Origin: Dongia deserti
Lineage (GTDB): Bacteria > Pseudomonadota > Alphaproteobacteria > Dongiales > Dongiaceae
Length of the DNA: 41,022 nucleotides
NCBI RefSeq assembly: GCF_003574735.1
Contig: NZ_QORW01000031.1
Location: 1-41,022 of the forward strand
Reading direction: 5' to 3'
A program made the translations under genes and the position numbers. Positions 8,811-18,052 of the stretch are shown one piece after another (positions within the stretch are counted from its first letter, which is position 1; every line of letters begins with the position of its first letter). Below the pieces are notes generated by a model that saw nothing but the letters and a program-made list of their open reading frames with translations, did not search any database and was not told the origin of the DNA.

Positions 8811-10479
8811 CGATCCCTGCCTTTCTCAGCATCTCCAACGCCAACTCCCGCTCGCCCAGGATCGTGTGTGTCGCACCAAGCCGCATCAAATGCTCATGCT
8901 CGGCTTCGGAATGAGCTCGCGCAATGATGGGCACGGATGGATTGAGGGCACGCGCCCGCTCGACGATGGTGCCGGCCTCGAATGCGTCTGGAACGGCGAC
9001 GAAGACACAGCGCGCTGCGGCGGGATTGGCGGCCGCCAGTACCTCCTCATCGGCGGCATTGCCCTTGATGACCTCTACTCGTGCACCGTCGGCTTCGGGG
9101 ATTGCGGCCAGGCGATCCTCGATCACCAGCATGGGTGAGGCTGCCGATCGTAGCGCTTCGCCGATGACGCCGCCCACGCGGCCATGGCCGATCACGATGT
9201 AGTGGTCGCTCAATGCTGTTTGCGCGAGTTCGCCGCGCGTCGCGGTAGCGCTGTCCGGCGCAGCGTCCGCTGCCTTCGGCTCTTCCTTCGGTGCAAACCG
9301 ATCAAGTAGCACGAAGAATGCCGGATTGATCAGGATCGAGATGATTGCCGCCGCCAGGATCAGATCCTGGGCTTGTTCCGTCAACACGCCGAGCGCCAGG
9401 CCCAAACCCGCCAGGATGAAGGAGAACTCCCCGATCTGCGCCAGGCTGGCGGAGATGATGAGCGCCGTCGCCTTCGGATGCCCGAACAGACGCACGATCA
9501 GGAATGCCGCCGCCGACTTGCCGAACAGCACGATGATCATCGTGGCGAGCAGCGGCCAGAATTGGCCGAGCAGAACTGCAGGATCCAGCAGCATGCCGAC
9601 CGACACGAAGAACAGCACCGCGAAGGCGTCGCGCAACGGCAAGGTCTCCTGCGCCGCCTGATGGCTGAGCTCGGATTCGCTCAGGATCATGCCGGCGAAG
9701 AACGCGCCGAGCGCGAATGACACGCCGAACAGTGTGGTCGCGCCGAAGGCGATGCCCAAGGCGATCGACAAGACCGCCAGCCGGAACAACTCGCGCGAGG
9801 CGGAGTGCGCGATGTAATGCAGGATCCACGGAATGACCCGCCGCCCGACCAACAGCATGATGGCGACAAAGGCGGCGGCCTTGCCCAGCGTGATGATCAA
9901 GGCCCGCAGCAATTCGGCGATCTCCGGTTTCGCGCCGGCCTGGTCCATCGTCAGATAGATCTCGGTCAATGGCGGCAGCAGGACGAGCACCGCCACCATG
10001 AAAGTGTCCTCGACGATCAGCCACCCGACGGCGATGCGCCCTTGCGTGGTTTCCAGCAGCCGGCGGTCCTGCAGCGCGCGCAACAGGACGACCGTGCTCG
10101 CGACCGACAGAGCGAGGCCGAAGACCAAGCCGGCGATGGTCGGCCAGTCGAGCAGCCAGGCCAGCGCCCAGCCCAGCAGGGTCGCGACCGCGATCTGGGC
10201 GAGTGCGCCCGGCACCGCGATGGACTTCACCGAGAGCAAATCCTTGATCGAGAAATGCAGGCCCACGCCGAACATCAGCAAGATGACCCCGATCTCCGCC
10301 AATTGCGCGACCAGGTCCTGATCCGCGACGAAGCCTGGAGTGAAGGGGCCCACCACCACGCCGGCGAGCAAATACCCGACCAGGGGTGAGATCCGCAGGC
10401 GGTGAGCCGCCGCGCCGAGCAGGAAGGCCAGGACGATGCCGGCGACGATCGCGGCGATCAACGGCGTGTGATGAGGCAA
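8773..10479 (-). CDS. ybaL: CPA2-family K+/H+ antiporter with RCK/TrkA-N domain (YbaL type)
   Basis: This is an inner-membrane monovalent cation/proton antiporter. About twelve hydrophobic segments (roughly 5-385) form the Na+/H+ exchanger domain. A cytosolic Rossmann domain with GHGRVGG near residue 431 follows; it is the NAD(H)-binding RCK/TrkA-N regulatory domain. The open frame reaches back to 10575, but I start at TTG 10479, which has a GGGGGAG ribosome site 8-9 nt upstream and gives MPHHTPLIAA directly before the first membrane helix. The resulting 568 residues are close to E. coli YbaL. The upstream 32 codons are not membrane-like and lack a ribosome site. The C-terminus overlaps the ELM1-family gene tail-to-tail, which could couple their expression through antisense transcription. 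Confidence 0.87.
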   Translation of the reverse strand: MPHHTPLIAAIVAGIVLAFLLGAAAHRLRISPLVGYLLAGVVVGPFTPGFVADQDLVAQLAEIGVILLMFGVGLHFSIKDLLSVKSIAVPGALAQIAVATLLGWALAWLLDWPTIAGLVFGLALSVASTVVLLRALQDRRLLETTQGRIAVGWLIVEDTFMVAVLVLLPPLTEIYLTMDQAGAKPEIAELLRALIITLGKAAAFVAIMLLVGRRVIPWILHYIAHSASRELFRLAVLSIALGIAFGATTLFGVSFALGAFFAGMILSESELSHQAAQETLPLRDAFAVLFFVSVGMLLDPAVLLGQFWPLLATMIIVLFGKSAAAFLIVRLFGHPKATALIISASLAQIGEFSFILAGLGLALGVLTEQAQDLILAAAIISILINPAFFVLLDRFAPKEEPKAADAAPDSATATRGELAQTALSDHYIVIGHGRVGGVIGEALRSAASPMLVIEDRLAAIPEADGARVEVIKGNAADEEVLAAANPAAARCVFVAVPDAFEAGTIVERARALNPSVPIIARAHSEAEHEHLMRLGATHTILGERELALEMLRKAGIATETTAAPATAS

Positions 10480-10687
10480 GGCCGGCGCTCCCCCTTGGTC
10501 GGATGGTGGCACATACTTCGCAGAATTTTGCTGATGGGCAAAGCAGTTAGGTGGCTCCGGCCGGATGCTTGTCACCCCTGCCGGCGCATGTTATAGGCCC
10601 GGCCGGCCGCGTGTGCGGCCAAGCCTGGGCCCCTGCCGACTTGCTTCAGCCAGCGGACGCGCCTCGAATTCGGAGTTGGTTTTCTCG

Positions 10688-11971
10688 ATGTTGGTTTGGA
10701 TCGATGCGGCTCATCCGGCCGCTCGGCTACAGGTTTTCGGTTTGACGGTGACGGAGCGCCACCTGCAGGCGCTGATGCGGCTGGAGCCGAAGCCCACCCA
10801 GGTCATCATCGATGTCGGCAGCAAGGATCCCGCGGAGCTGCGGATTCCGGCGCGTGTCCTGAAGGCGCTGCCGGTCGTGTCCTCGCAATCCAGCGCGCCC
10901 TTTGCCGAGCGGTTGCGCGCGGTGCAGAAGCTCGCCGGCGATGGGCCGCTGCTGGTGCTGGACGGAACCAGCCTCGCCGACCAGCGCCTTCATGGGCAGC
11001 TCGTCCGGGCCGAGCATAATCTCGCGGTCTTCGCGCCCGATGCCAAGGAATCGGCGGCCATGCTGTTCCTCGGCATGGCGGGCTCGGTGGTGGTCCCGGA
11101 GGATGCAACCGACATCACGTCTCTCTCGCGCGGCCTAGTGAAGGCGGGTCTGACGCAGGAACTTACGCAGGACCAGTTCGACGGCTTCATCCGCAAGCTG
11201 CGGCGCACCGTGCCCTTCTACATGTTTCGCATTCTCGATCGGACCAAGGCGGCGGAGATCCAGCGATTCATGTTCTGGTCCAACTACAAGGGCTCGACCG
11301 ACATCTTCACGCGCTACGTCTATCCGCCCCTGGTTTGGCTGATGGTGCGGCCGCTGGCGCGGGCGCGCATCCATCCGAACCTGGTGACACTGGTGAGCAT
11401 TGCTCTCACCTTCGGCGCGGTGCCGTTCTTTGCCAATGGCAACTGGGTCGTGGGTTTCCTGATGGCGTACGGCATGAGCGTGCTGGATTCCGTCGACGGC
11501 AAGCTGGCGCGCCTTACCTTCACAGATTCCCGCCTCGGCAATTTCCTCGATCATGGGCTCGACATGGTCCATCCGCCGATCTGGTACGCGGCCTGGGCCT
11601 ATGGTCTCGGCCTGTCGGAGCAAGGATGGAGTTCGCCGCTCGGCTGGGCGACAGTCGCGATCCTGGTGTTCTACGTGCTGGACCGGTTGATCCTCAAGAT
11701 CTACCCGCGCTTCTTCCAGCGCGGCTTCCACACGCATTCAAAGCTGGACGCCACGGTGCGCAGCTTCATCGCACGGCGCAACATCAACCTGCCGATCTTC
11801 CTGCTGGGCTGCATCTTCGGCGTGGCGCGGGAGGCGTTCTTCCTGATCGCCGCCTGGCAGTTCGCCACAGCGGCCTATCACGGCATCCGCACCTTCTGGA
11901 TCCTCGCCGTGCAAAAGGCCCACCGCAATCCGCACGCCAAGCCGGTGCACTTGGTCGGGGATTTGGATTAG
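10688..11971 (+). CDS. CDP-alcohol phosphotransferase, paralogue A, with N-terminal extra domain
   Basis: This membrane enzyme is predicted to transfer a phospho-alcohol group from a CDP-alcohol to an acceptor. The full family signature D-x2-DG-x2-AR-x8-G-x3-D-x3-D is present (D267, D270, G271, A274, R275, G284, D288, D292), so the di-metal site is intact. Several hydrophobic segments follow residue 215. The first ~170 residues are not part of the standard fold and resemble a worn nucleotidyltransferase-like domain (LLVLDG near 90-95). The frame opens at 10565, but ATG 10688 has a GGAG 12 nt upstream and aligns with paralogue B at 32312. The cupin gene follows after 3 bp. It is about 9 kb from the ceramide genes but clearly the sister of paralogue B; the substrate is unknown. 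Confidence 0.85.
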   Translation: MLVWIDAAHPAARLQVFGLTVTERHLQALMRLEPKPTQVIIDVGSKDPAELRIPARVLKALPVVSSQSSAPFAERLRAVQKLAGDGPLLVLDGTSLADQRLHGQLVRAEHNLAVFAPDAKESAAMLFLGMAGSVVVPEDATDITSLSRGLVKAGLTQELTQDQFDGFIRKLRRTVPFYMFRILDRTKAAEIQRFMFWSNYKGSTDIFTRYVYPPLVWLMVRPLARARIHPNLVTLVSIALTFGAVPFFANGNWVVGFLMAYGMSVLDSVDGKLARLTFTDSRLGNFLDHGLDMVHPPIWYAAWAYGLGLSEQGWSSPLGWATVAILVFYVLDRLILKIYPRFFQRGFHTHSKLDATVRSFIARRNINLPIFLLGCIFGVAREAFFLIAAWQFATAAYHGIRTFWILAVQKAHRNPHAKPVHLVGDLD

Positions 11972-11974
11972 GCC

Positions 11975-12457
11975 ATGAAGGACAGAGCCGCCCGACCGAT
12001 CGCGATCAGGGCCGATGCCGTTGCGCCGCGCACCAAGCCATCGAACTACCCAGAGCCATTCTTCAGCCGCATGGCAAAACGGGAGAAACGGGCGCTAGGA
12101 GACTTCTTCGGGCTCAAGAATTTCGGCGTCAACCTCACGCGGCTGGCGCCGGGCGGCGAATCCGCGCTGCTGCATCGGCACAGCAAGCAGGATGAGTTCG
12201 TCTACGTGTTACAGGGCGAACCGACGCTCGTGACCGAGGCGGAAGAGATTCAGCTCGCGCCCGGCATGTGCGCCGGCTTTCCTGCCCAGGGCATCGCGCA
12301 TCAGCTAATCAACCGGACCCAACAGGATGTGGTCATCCTGGAAATCGGAGACCGCACGCGCGGTGATGAAGGCAGCTATCCGAAGGACGACATCCAGGCG
12401 ACCTTAGGTGCCGACGGCAAATGGGTCTTCACGCATAAGGACGGAACGCCGTACTGA
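11975..12457 (+). CDS. Cupin-domain protein
   Basis: This is a single-domain cupin of 160 residues. Motif 1, G-x5-HxH-x4-E-x6-G, is seen at G61, H67, H69, E74 and G81. Motif 2 is seen at G97, P103, G106, H109 and N113. The metal ligands H67, H69, E74 and H109 are all present, so a mononuclear metal site is expected. Such proteins can be isomerases, dioxygenases or small-molecule sensors, and the sequence does not decide which. It starts 3 bp after CDP-alcohol phosphotransferase A, so the two are probably co-transcribed. Its stop codon is 4 bp from that of the converging oxygenase gene. Confidence 0.85.
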   Translation: MKDRAARPIAIRADAVAPRTKPSNYPEPFFSRMAKREKRALGDFFGLKNFGVNLTRLAPGGESALLHRHSKQDEFVYVLQGEPTLVTEAEEIQLAPGMCAGFPAQGIAHQLINRTQQDVVILEIGDRTRGDEGSYPKDDIQATLGADGKWVFTHKDGTPY

Positions 12458-12461
12458 TCTC

Positions 12462-13316
12462 TCAGTATTTGTCGTCGCCCAGCGCTAGGTCGACTTCGCT
12501 CGCGTACCAGAAGCGTTGCAGGCGGCCGATCTGCTTCGGCTCGAAGGCCTTCACCGGCAGTTCCGCGATGAAATTGATGTAGCGGCGCGGCACGTCCGTG
12601 GTGTCGCGCGGACTGACGCCATGCACGGCTTCGGCTGAATTGACGAAGCAGACATAGGAATTCGCCCGATAGGGCACGGTCTTCACCAGCTCGACGTCCC
12701 GGTTGAGGGCACGATGCTTTACGAAGCGCGGCTTCCGCCGCCAATCGTACAGGTCGAGGTCGCCGCCTTGGCTCTGGTCGCGGGGATCGCGCATGTAGAA
12801 AAGGGCGGAGAAGATCTTGTCGCACAGATCGACATGCGCGGTCTTGACGCTGCTCTTGTGGGTGACTGGCGTGTTCATGACGAACTGGCAATCGAGGCGC
12901 ACATCAGCCTCGCCCGCAAAGCCGCGCGGCACCACCCGCCAGTCCTCGTAGGCGCGGCCCACCTTCTCCTCCAGGTCCGGGAACTCGCGGCGGAAATGAG
13001 TGGCGAATAGGCGCGTGACGTCCCGCCAGTAATCGGCCGAGGTGTGGTACTCGAAGAACTCACGCCAGAGCGGCGAGATGCGCCGATCCCCCAGCACCTG
13101 CTTCGCCGTCATGCGCACCGCTTCGTTCGACCCGATATCCGCCCGCTCGTTCACGATCACAGCGAGCGAGGGGAAGCCGGCAGCCAGCTCTTCATAGAGC
13201 GGCGCAGGCACGACATCGGCCCGCGCGTAGTGCGCGTAGGGCTCGGTGACGACGTCGCTCGGCTGTATGTCGGACAGCAGCTTTGGCGTGCGCGATGCGA
13301 CGACGGCGGCGAACAT
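12462..13316 (-). CDS. 2-oxoglutarate/Fe(II)-dependent oxygenase (prolyl-hydroxylase-like)
   Basis: This is a putative Fe(II)/2OG dioxygenase of 284 residues. The iron triad reads as HxD (H161, D163 in AHVDLCDK) and a distal His (H232 in AVHGVSPRD). An Arg about ten residues further (VPRRYIN) could bind 2-oxoglutarate. GGDLDLYDW between them is typical of the prolyl-4-hydroxylase/2OG-FeII_Oxy_3 group. The frame reaches back to TTG 13394 with ATG choices at 13367, 13358 and 13346. I chose ATG 13316 because CGGAGAG lies 4-6 nt upstream, the best ribosome site of the set. It follows the GT-like gene on the same strand after 108 bp. The substrate is unknown; surface polysaccharide or peptide modification is possible given the neighbours. 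Confidence 0.8.
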   Translation of the reverse strand: MFAAVVASRTPKLLSDIQPSDVVTEPYAHYARADVVPAPLYEELAAGFPSLAVIVNERADIGSNEAVRMTAKQVLGDRRISPLWREFFEYHTSADYWRDVTRLFATHFRREFPDLEEKVGRAYEDWRVVPRGFAGEADVRLDCQFVMNTPVTHKSSVKTAHVDLCDKIFSALFYMRDPRDQSQGGDLDLYDWRRKPRFVKHRALNRDVELVKTVPYRANSYVCFVNSAEAVHGVSPRDTTDVPRRYINFIAELPVKAFEPKQIGRLQRFWYASEVDLALGDDKY

Positions 13317-13424
13317 GGAACTCTCCGATGACTGAATATGGCTCATGTTAGCTTCCATGCTAGCCATGAAAGGACCGTCGGCAAAAATTGCCAAACGCCG
13401 CTGCGGCGATCGGCCGCGAAGAAC

Positions 13425-14324
13425 TCAAGCGGCCACTCGTGAACACAGTTCAAGGGCGTCATGTCGCACATGGTTCGCCGACATTTCGCGCCGCACCATC
13501 TCCTCCGTCACGGTGCCTTGCGCCAGGCATTCGGCAAGCAGCCCGAAGAACAGCCGCTCCTGATTGGGATCCGGATGCGGTAGATAGATCTCCGATTTCG
13601 GTTTCCTGGGTGCGAGCAGGTTCTTCACCTGCTTGAACACCGATTTTGGGAACGGGTAACGGCTGTAGTCCTTCACCCGCACCGTGAAGTCGATCGGCAG
13701 ACCCGTCTTCCAGGGCTGCGTGCGCCGGTAAGTGGTGTGGAGAATCCTCGTCTCCGGCGTCAGGCGATCGAAGTCATTCCACTCATTCTCGAGCAGGCCG
13801 ACGGTATCGTCCGGTTCGTACTCCAATTTGACCCACTTCAGATAGTCGGTCTTGGACGTGAACAGGTCGTTGAACGTCCGCTCCGCGTCCCAGTGGGTCA
13901 GCTTGCCGTTCTCCAGCAGCATCACGCTGGAAGCGCGATAGGCCGGCAGCTCCTTGATTGCAGGACGGATTCGGCACATCAGCGCCTTGCCCTGCATGTC
14001 GCGGCTGAGCAGGTCCCAGACGTCGCCGACCGCGAAGCAGTCGGGATCGATCACCACCGCACGCCCCTGATAGTTCATTAGCTTCGGTGGTATGAAGCGG
14101 AGCGGCGTGAAGGATTGCAGGTCGTCCCGCTTCCAGGTGCGCTGCTCGACACCGCGGAGGAAGGTCTGGCCTTCCTTGGCGTGGAGCCAGGGGAAATCAT
14201 TGTAGTGCAGGATCTGGACGTCGAACCGGTCCGCATGCCGGCTGTTGCGCCGCAGCGCATGGGCTGCCACCAACGCCCCCAGATACTGCTCATCGTTGGT
14301 CTGGATGAAGACCCTGTAATCCAT
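13425..14324 (-). CDS. Putative GT-A (GT8-like) glycosyltransferase
   Basis: This 299-residue soluble protein opens with RVFIQTNDEQYLGALVAAHA, like GT8-type enzymes whose first strand and helix bind the nucleotide sugar. VVIDPDCFAVGDVWDL (91-105) carries a DxD (D93, D95) expected to hold the metal and donor diphosphate. The C-terminal third (YSRYPFP, PHPDPNQE) is not one I recognise. The start is ATG 14324. It is divergent from the ABC exporter at 14552 and upstream of the oxygenase gene on the same strand. The combination of glycosyltransferase, oxygenase and exporter suggests a secreted glycan or glycolipid, but the product is not known. Fold assignment is moderate. Confidence 0.6.
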   Translation of the reverse strand: MDYRVFIQTNDEQYLGALVAAHALRRNSRHADRFDVQILHYNDFPWLHAKEGQTFLRGVEQRTWKRDDLQSFTPLRFIPPKLMNYQGRAVVIDPDCFAVGDVWDLLSRDMQGKALMCRIRPAIKELPAYRASSVMLLENGKLTHWDAERTFNDLFTSKTDYLKWVKLEYEPDDTVGLLENEWNDFDRLTPETRILHTTYRRTQPWKTGLPIDFTVRVKDYSRYPFPKSVFKQVKNLLAPRKPKSEIYLPHPDPNQERLFFGLLAECLAQGTVTEEMVRREMSANHVRHDALELCSRVAA

Positions 14325-14551
14325 CTGTCCCTAGCCCTTGGCCGACCGCCGATTCTGGCGACCGTCAGCATAAGAGATAACAGGAATCCACGGCAATCGA
14401 CCCGCGCGCAATGTGCCGTTTTGCCGCAAATCTCGCAGAAATTCAATTCGTTAGGGGCCTATTCGTTGACTTGCGCCGGAGGAATGCTATCAACCGGCAG
14501 CGTGATCGCGGCCCCGCCGGAGATGTGGGTGCCGCCAGCAACCGAGACAGG

Positions 14552-16306
14552 ATGACCGACCTTTCGCCACAAACCTCGACCCTCGCGGGCGCCATACGGA
14601 TCGTTCGCATCCACGGCCTTGCCCGCCAGGTGCCGCTGGTGTTGGCCATGGTGCTCACCGGGCTGCTGGAGGGTATCGGCATCGCGTCGCTCTTCCCGAT
14701 CCTTTCGATCGTCACTCAGGGGAACAGCGAGCCGACGCGCCTCAATCAGATGATCGAAGACGCACTGGCCTTCCTCCACTTGCCCCTCAATCTGGAGGTG
14801 CTTTGCCTGCTGGTCGGCGTGACCATCTGGCTCAAGGCTATCGTCGGCATGGTCGTTGCGCGCGCCCTTGGTCACATTGGCGCCAAGATCGCCCAGGAGA
14901 TCCGGCAGCGCCTTCTGCAGGCGTTGGTCGGCGCCAAATGGGCGTATTTCACGATCCAGCCGGTCGGGCGGTTCGTCGCCGCCGCGACCACGGAATCGGG
15001 TTGGGCGTCCACCGCCTTCCGCAATTCGTTGCAGGTGATCGAGCAATCGATACGCACGGCGATCTTCTGCGGCCTGGCACTGTTCATGGGCTGGAAGATG
15101 GCCGCGGTGGCGATCACCATGGGCGTGCTCATGGGCTTGTCGCTGCGGACGCTGACCAGGGCCGCCCACCTGGCCGGGCGCGAACGGCAGCGCGCGATGC
15201 GCAGTATGGTCGTCGAGCTGAATGACGTGCTGGCCGGATTCAAGCCGTTGAAGGCCATGCACCGGCATGCGGGCCTGATCGGCGAACTGATCAAGGATGC
15301 CAAGCGCTTGCGAAAGGCCGTCAACGGCTTGGTAGTGACGGAAACCTTGTCGATCGGGCTTCCCGACCTGATCCAGACCTACCTGCTGGCAGCGGGCGCA
15401 TACCTTGCAGCGCGGGTCCTCGGCTCGCCGATCGATCTGGTGATTGTCGCCGGCGTCATCTCCTTTGCGGTCATGACCAACATCTCGCGCGTGCGCAAGG
15501 CCATGACGCAGTTGGCGCAGTCCGACGCGAGCTATTGGACGCTGCTCAGCACGGTCGCGGAGGTGGAAAAGGCGACCGAGCGCTTCGAAGGCACGCGCCC
15601 TCCCACGCTTGCCGTCGGCTGCGAGTTGCAGAACGTCAGCTTCTCGTATGGCCGCGGACCCGTTCTGACCGACGTCACGCTCGAGATTCCGGCGGGGCGG
15701 ATCACGACTCTGATCGGCGAATCCGGCTCCGGCAAGACGACCATCGCCGACCTCCTGCTCGGCCTTTATGCACCGGACAACGGTACCGTCACGGTGGACG
15801 GCGTCGATCTGCGCGATATCGACATTACCCGCTGGCGCTCCCTGATCGGCTATGTGCCGCAGGAGATCATCCTGTTCAACGATACCATCATGGCGAACGT
15901 CAGCCTCGGTGATCAGGAGATCGACGAAAACCGCGTGCGCGCTGCTCTCGAAGCCGCGGGCCTGGGTGCATTGTTGGCCGAATTGCCGGAAGGGCTCCAG
16001 ACGCCGATCGGGGAGCGCGGCTTCAAGCTGTCCGGCGGCCAACGTCAGCGCATCGCCTTGGCGCGCGCCCTGGTCCATGAGCCGAAGCTGCTGATCCTGG
16101 ATGAAGCGACCAGCGCGCTCGACCCGACCACCGAAGCCGAAATCTGCGCGACGGTCGCCGCTCAGGCGGGCCGCATGACGGTGCTGGCGATCACACATCA
16201 GCCCTCCTGGGTCGAGCGCGCGGATCGCATCTACCTGGTCGAGAGTGGCAGGGTGCGCGCCGTGGAACGCGCAAGCCTTCATCGCGGCATCCGCGCCGCG
16301 AACTAG
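14552..16306 (+). CDS. ABC exporter, fused permease and ATPase (type IV fold, first of two)
   Basis: This 584-residue half-transporter has an N-terminal transmembrane domain of about six helices (roughly 15-320) followed by an ATPase. Walker A is GESGSGKTT (G389, K395), the signature is LSGGQ (493-497), and Walker B is LLILDEATSALD (D517, E518). A switch His is present in ITHQPSW, so it should be active as a dimer. The frame is open from 14411, but ATG 14552 follows GAGACAGG and begins a normal cytosolic N-terminus. The upstream region 14325-14551 holds a 23-codon ORF whose TGA overlaps this ATG. The gene converges on a second ABC exporter (16352-18052) with a 45-bp gap. Lipid-linked or glycan export is plausible; the substrate is not visible. 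Confidence 0.88.
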   Translation: MTDLSPQTSTLAGAIRIVRIHGLARQVPLVLAMVLTGLLEGIGIASLFPILSIVTQGNSEPTRLNQMIEDALAFLHLPLNLEVLCLLVGVTIWLKAIVGMVVARALGHIGAKIAQEIRQRLLQALVGAKWAYFTIQPVGRFVAAATTESGWASTAFRNSLQVIEQSIRTAIFCGLALFMGWKMAAVAITMGVLMGLSLRTLTRAAHLAGRERQRAMRSMVVELNDVLAGFKPLKAMHRHAGLIGELIKDAKRLRKAVNGLVVTETLSIGLPDLIQTYLLAAGAYLAARVLGSPIDLVIVAGVISFAVMTNISRVRKAMTQLAQSDASYWTLLSTVAEVEKATERFEGTRPPTLAVGCELQNVSFSYGRGPVLTDVTLEIPAGRITTLIGESGSGKTTIADLLLGLYAPDNGTVTVDGVDLRDIDITRWRSLIGYVPQEIILFNDTIMANVSLGDQEIDENRVRAALEAAGLGALLAELPEGLQTPIGERGFKLSGGQRQRIALARALVHEPKLLILDEATSALDPTTEAEICATVAAQAGRMTVLAITHQPSWVERADRIYLVESGRVRAVERASLHRGIRAAN

Positions 16307-16351
16307 GTGCAGCGGGATTGCCGTCCGACCGCGGGCGCTCGCCGACGGGAC

Positions 16352-18052
16352 CTATACCGCGTCGGTGGTGACCCGTCCCTGATCCATGCGCAGGATGCGA
16401 TCGGCGGCATCCATCCAGGTCGACTGGTGCGTGATGGCCAGGATGGTGCGGTTGCCGCGCAGTCCGCGCACGGCATCGCAGATTTCCCGCGCCGTCGCGC
16501 GATCAAGAGCGCTGGTTGCCTCGTCCAGGATCAGCAGTTCCGGATTGTGGATCAGCGCGCGCGCGATCGACAGGCGCTGCTTCTGCCCGCCCGATAGCAG
16601 GTTGCCACGCACACCGATCACTTCATGCAATCCCCGCGGCAGCGCCGACACGAATCCCCAGGCCCCCGCGAGCCGCAGGGCCTCGATCGCCTGCTCTTCG
16701 CTGATCGATCGATCGCCCAGGGTGATGTTCTCCTGCACCGTGTCATTGAATAGGATGTTATCCTGCGGGATATAACCGATCTTGGCGCGCCAGCGCGCCA
16801 GGTCCACATCGCTCAACGGCATGCCGTCAATCAGTACCTGGCCGGAATCCGGCTCATGCAGTCCAACGAGCAAGTCGGCGATCGTGGTCTTGCCGGCTCC
16901 CGAAGGCCCGATCAAGGTCGCAACTTCGCCGACAGGCAGCGTGAAGTCCGCGGACTTGACAATGCCCTTGTCACCATAGCCGAAGCTCACGTCGCGGAAG
17001 TCGCACTGCTTGCCGAGATGGGCGACCTTGCCGCCATGCAGCGTCTCGGCCTCCTCTTCCATGGCCCGTGTCAAGCGAACGATCGACCAGAATGCGACAC
17101 CGTCGATGGCGATGCGCTGCATGGCGCCGCGCATGGTGGAAACGCCGTTCGAAATCCGGCGCAACAGCCAGACGACGCCGATCAGTTCGACCAGGCCGAG
17201 GTTGAAGTAGGTGTAGCCGACGTAGAACCCGCCGATCACCATTGTGGCAAGAAGCGGCTCTTGGAGGGCGCGCACCGCCGTCTCGCTGTAGAACTCGCGC
17301 ACCGCCGATTTCTTGAGCTCGTCGACCTGCGCAGAAGCGAAGCGCGTGAGATAGGCTTGGCGATTCATCGCGCGCAGGCTCTTGATCGAGGTCAGCAGAT
17401 CGTTCATCGCGCTCGACAGCATATGGATGCTGCGCCACTTGGCTCGCCCTGCCCGCCGCGCCATGCCGACGAACCGCGCTACCGCCAGCCACAGGATGAT
17501 CGCAGCCACGATCGCGGCGACCGAGAACTGCCAGGAGATCCAGAGACAGCCGATGAGGTACGTCAGCGTCTCCGTCAAGCGCGCGGCGAAGTTGCCCGCG
17601 GCGCGGTAGGCGGACTGCGCGCGTTCCGCTTCGTCGCTGAGCGCGGCAGAGAGACGCCCCGCCGGCGTGCTGATGATGTGTGACCAGCGGGCGCGCACGA
17701 TGGCCTCGATCAGGCGCAGGCGCATATGCGTCGACATGCGCGCCACCTCGCGCCCGACATAGATGAGGCCAGCGCTCGTCAGGGTGAACTTCAGCGTGAT
17801 CATCACGCAGAGGAACAGCAGCAGCGCACCCAAGGTCGGCGACAGCCCGATGCCGCTCAGCAAGCCAGTGACGACCTCGGTCGCGGGCGACGGCTTGATC
17901 TCCTCGCCGGACGCGACGCCGATGATCGGCCACAAGCTGGCGATCGAGAGATTCTCCGCCGCCACGCCGAACAGCATGGCAAGCAGGATCAGGCACTGCC
18001 GCCGCCAGCCGGTATAGAAAAAGAGCCGGAAGATTTCGCCGATCGACTTCAT
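16352..18052 (-). CDS. ABC exporter, fused permease and ATPase (second of two)
   Basis: This 566-residue half-transporter has the same architecture as the exporter at 14552: about six membrane helices, then an ATPase with GPSGAGKTT (G382, K388), LLSGGQKQR and LLILDEATSALD. It is last in a three-gene minus-strand operon. Its ATG at 18052 overlaps the TGA of the ParB-like gene by 4 bp (ATGA), which supports this start over the longer frame from 18142. The pair of exporters is similar in plan but not a tandem duplicate, since they face each other. They may form a heterodimer or two homodimers; the sequence does not decide. Confidence 0.88.
   Translation of the reverse strand: MKSIGEIFRLFFYTGWRRQCLILLAMLFGVAAENLSIASLWPIIGVASGEEIKPSPATEVVTGLLSGIGLSPTLGALLLFLCVMITLKFTLTSAGLIYVGREVARMSTHMRLRLIEAIVRARWSHIISTPAGRLSAALSDEAERAQSAYRAAGNFAARLTETLTYLIGCLWISWQFSVAAIVAAIILWLAVARFVGMARRAGRAKWRSIHMLSSAMNDLLTSIKSLRAMNRQAYLTRFASAQVDELKKSAVREFYSETAVRALQEPLLATMVIGGFYVGYTYFNLGLVELIGVVWLLRRISNGVSTMRGAMQRIAIDGVAFWSIVRLTRAMEEEAETLHGGKVAHLGKQCDFRDVSFGYGDKGIVKSADFTLPVGEVATLIGPSGAGKTTIADLLVGLHEPDSGQVLIDGMPLSDVDLARWRAKIGYIPQDNILFNDTVQENITLGDRSISEEQAIEALRLAGAWGFVSALPRGLHEVIGVRGNLLSGGQKQRLSIARALIHNPELLILDEATSALDRATAREICDAVRGLRGNRTILAITHQSTWMDAADRILRMDQGRVTTDAV

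Noticed and set aside
14459-16282. A 607-codon open frame on the minus strand across the first ABC exporter
   Set aside because: It lies antisense to a protein with intact Walker and signature motifs and has no recognisable domain of its own.
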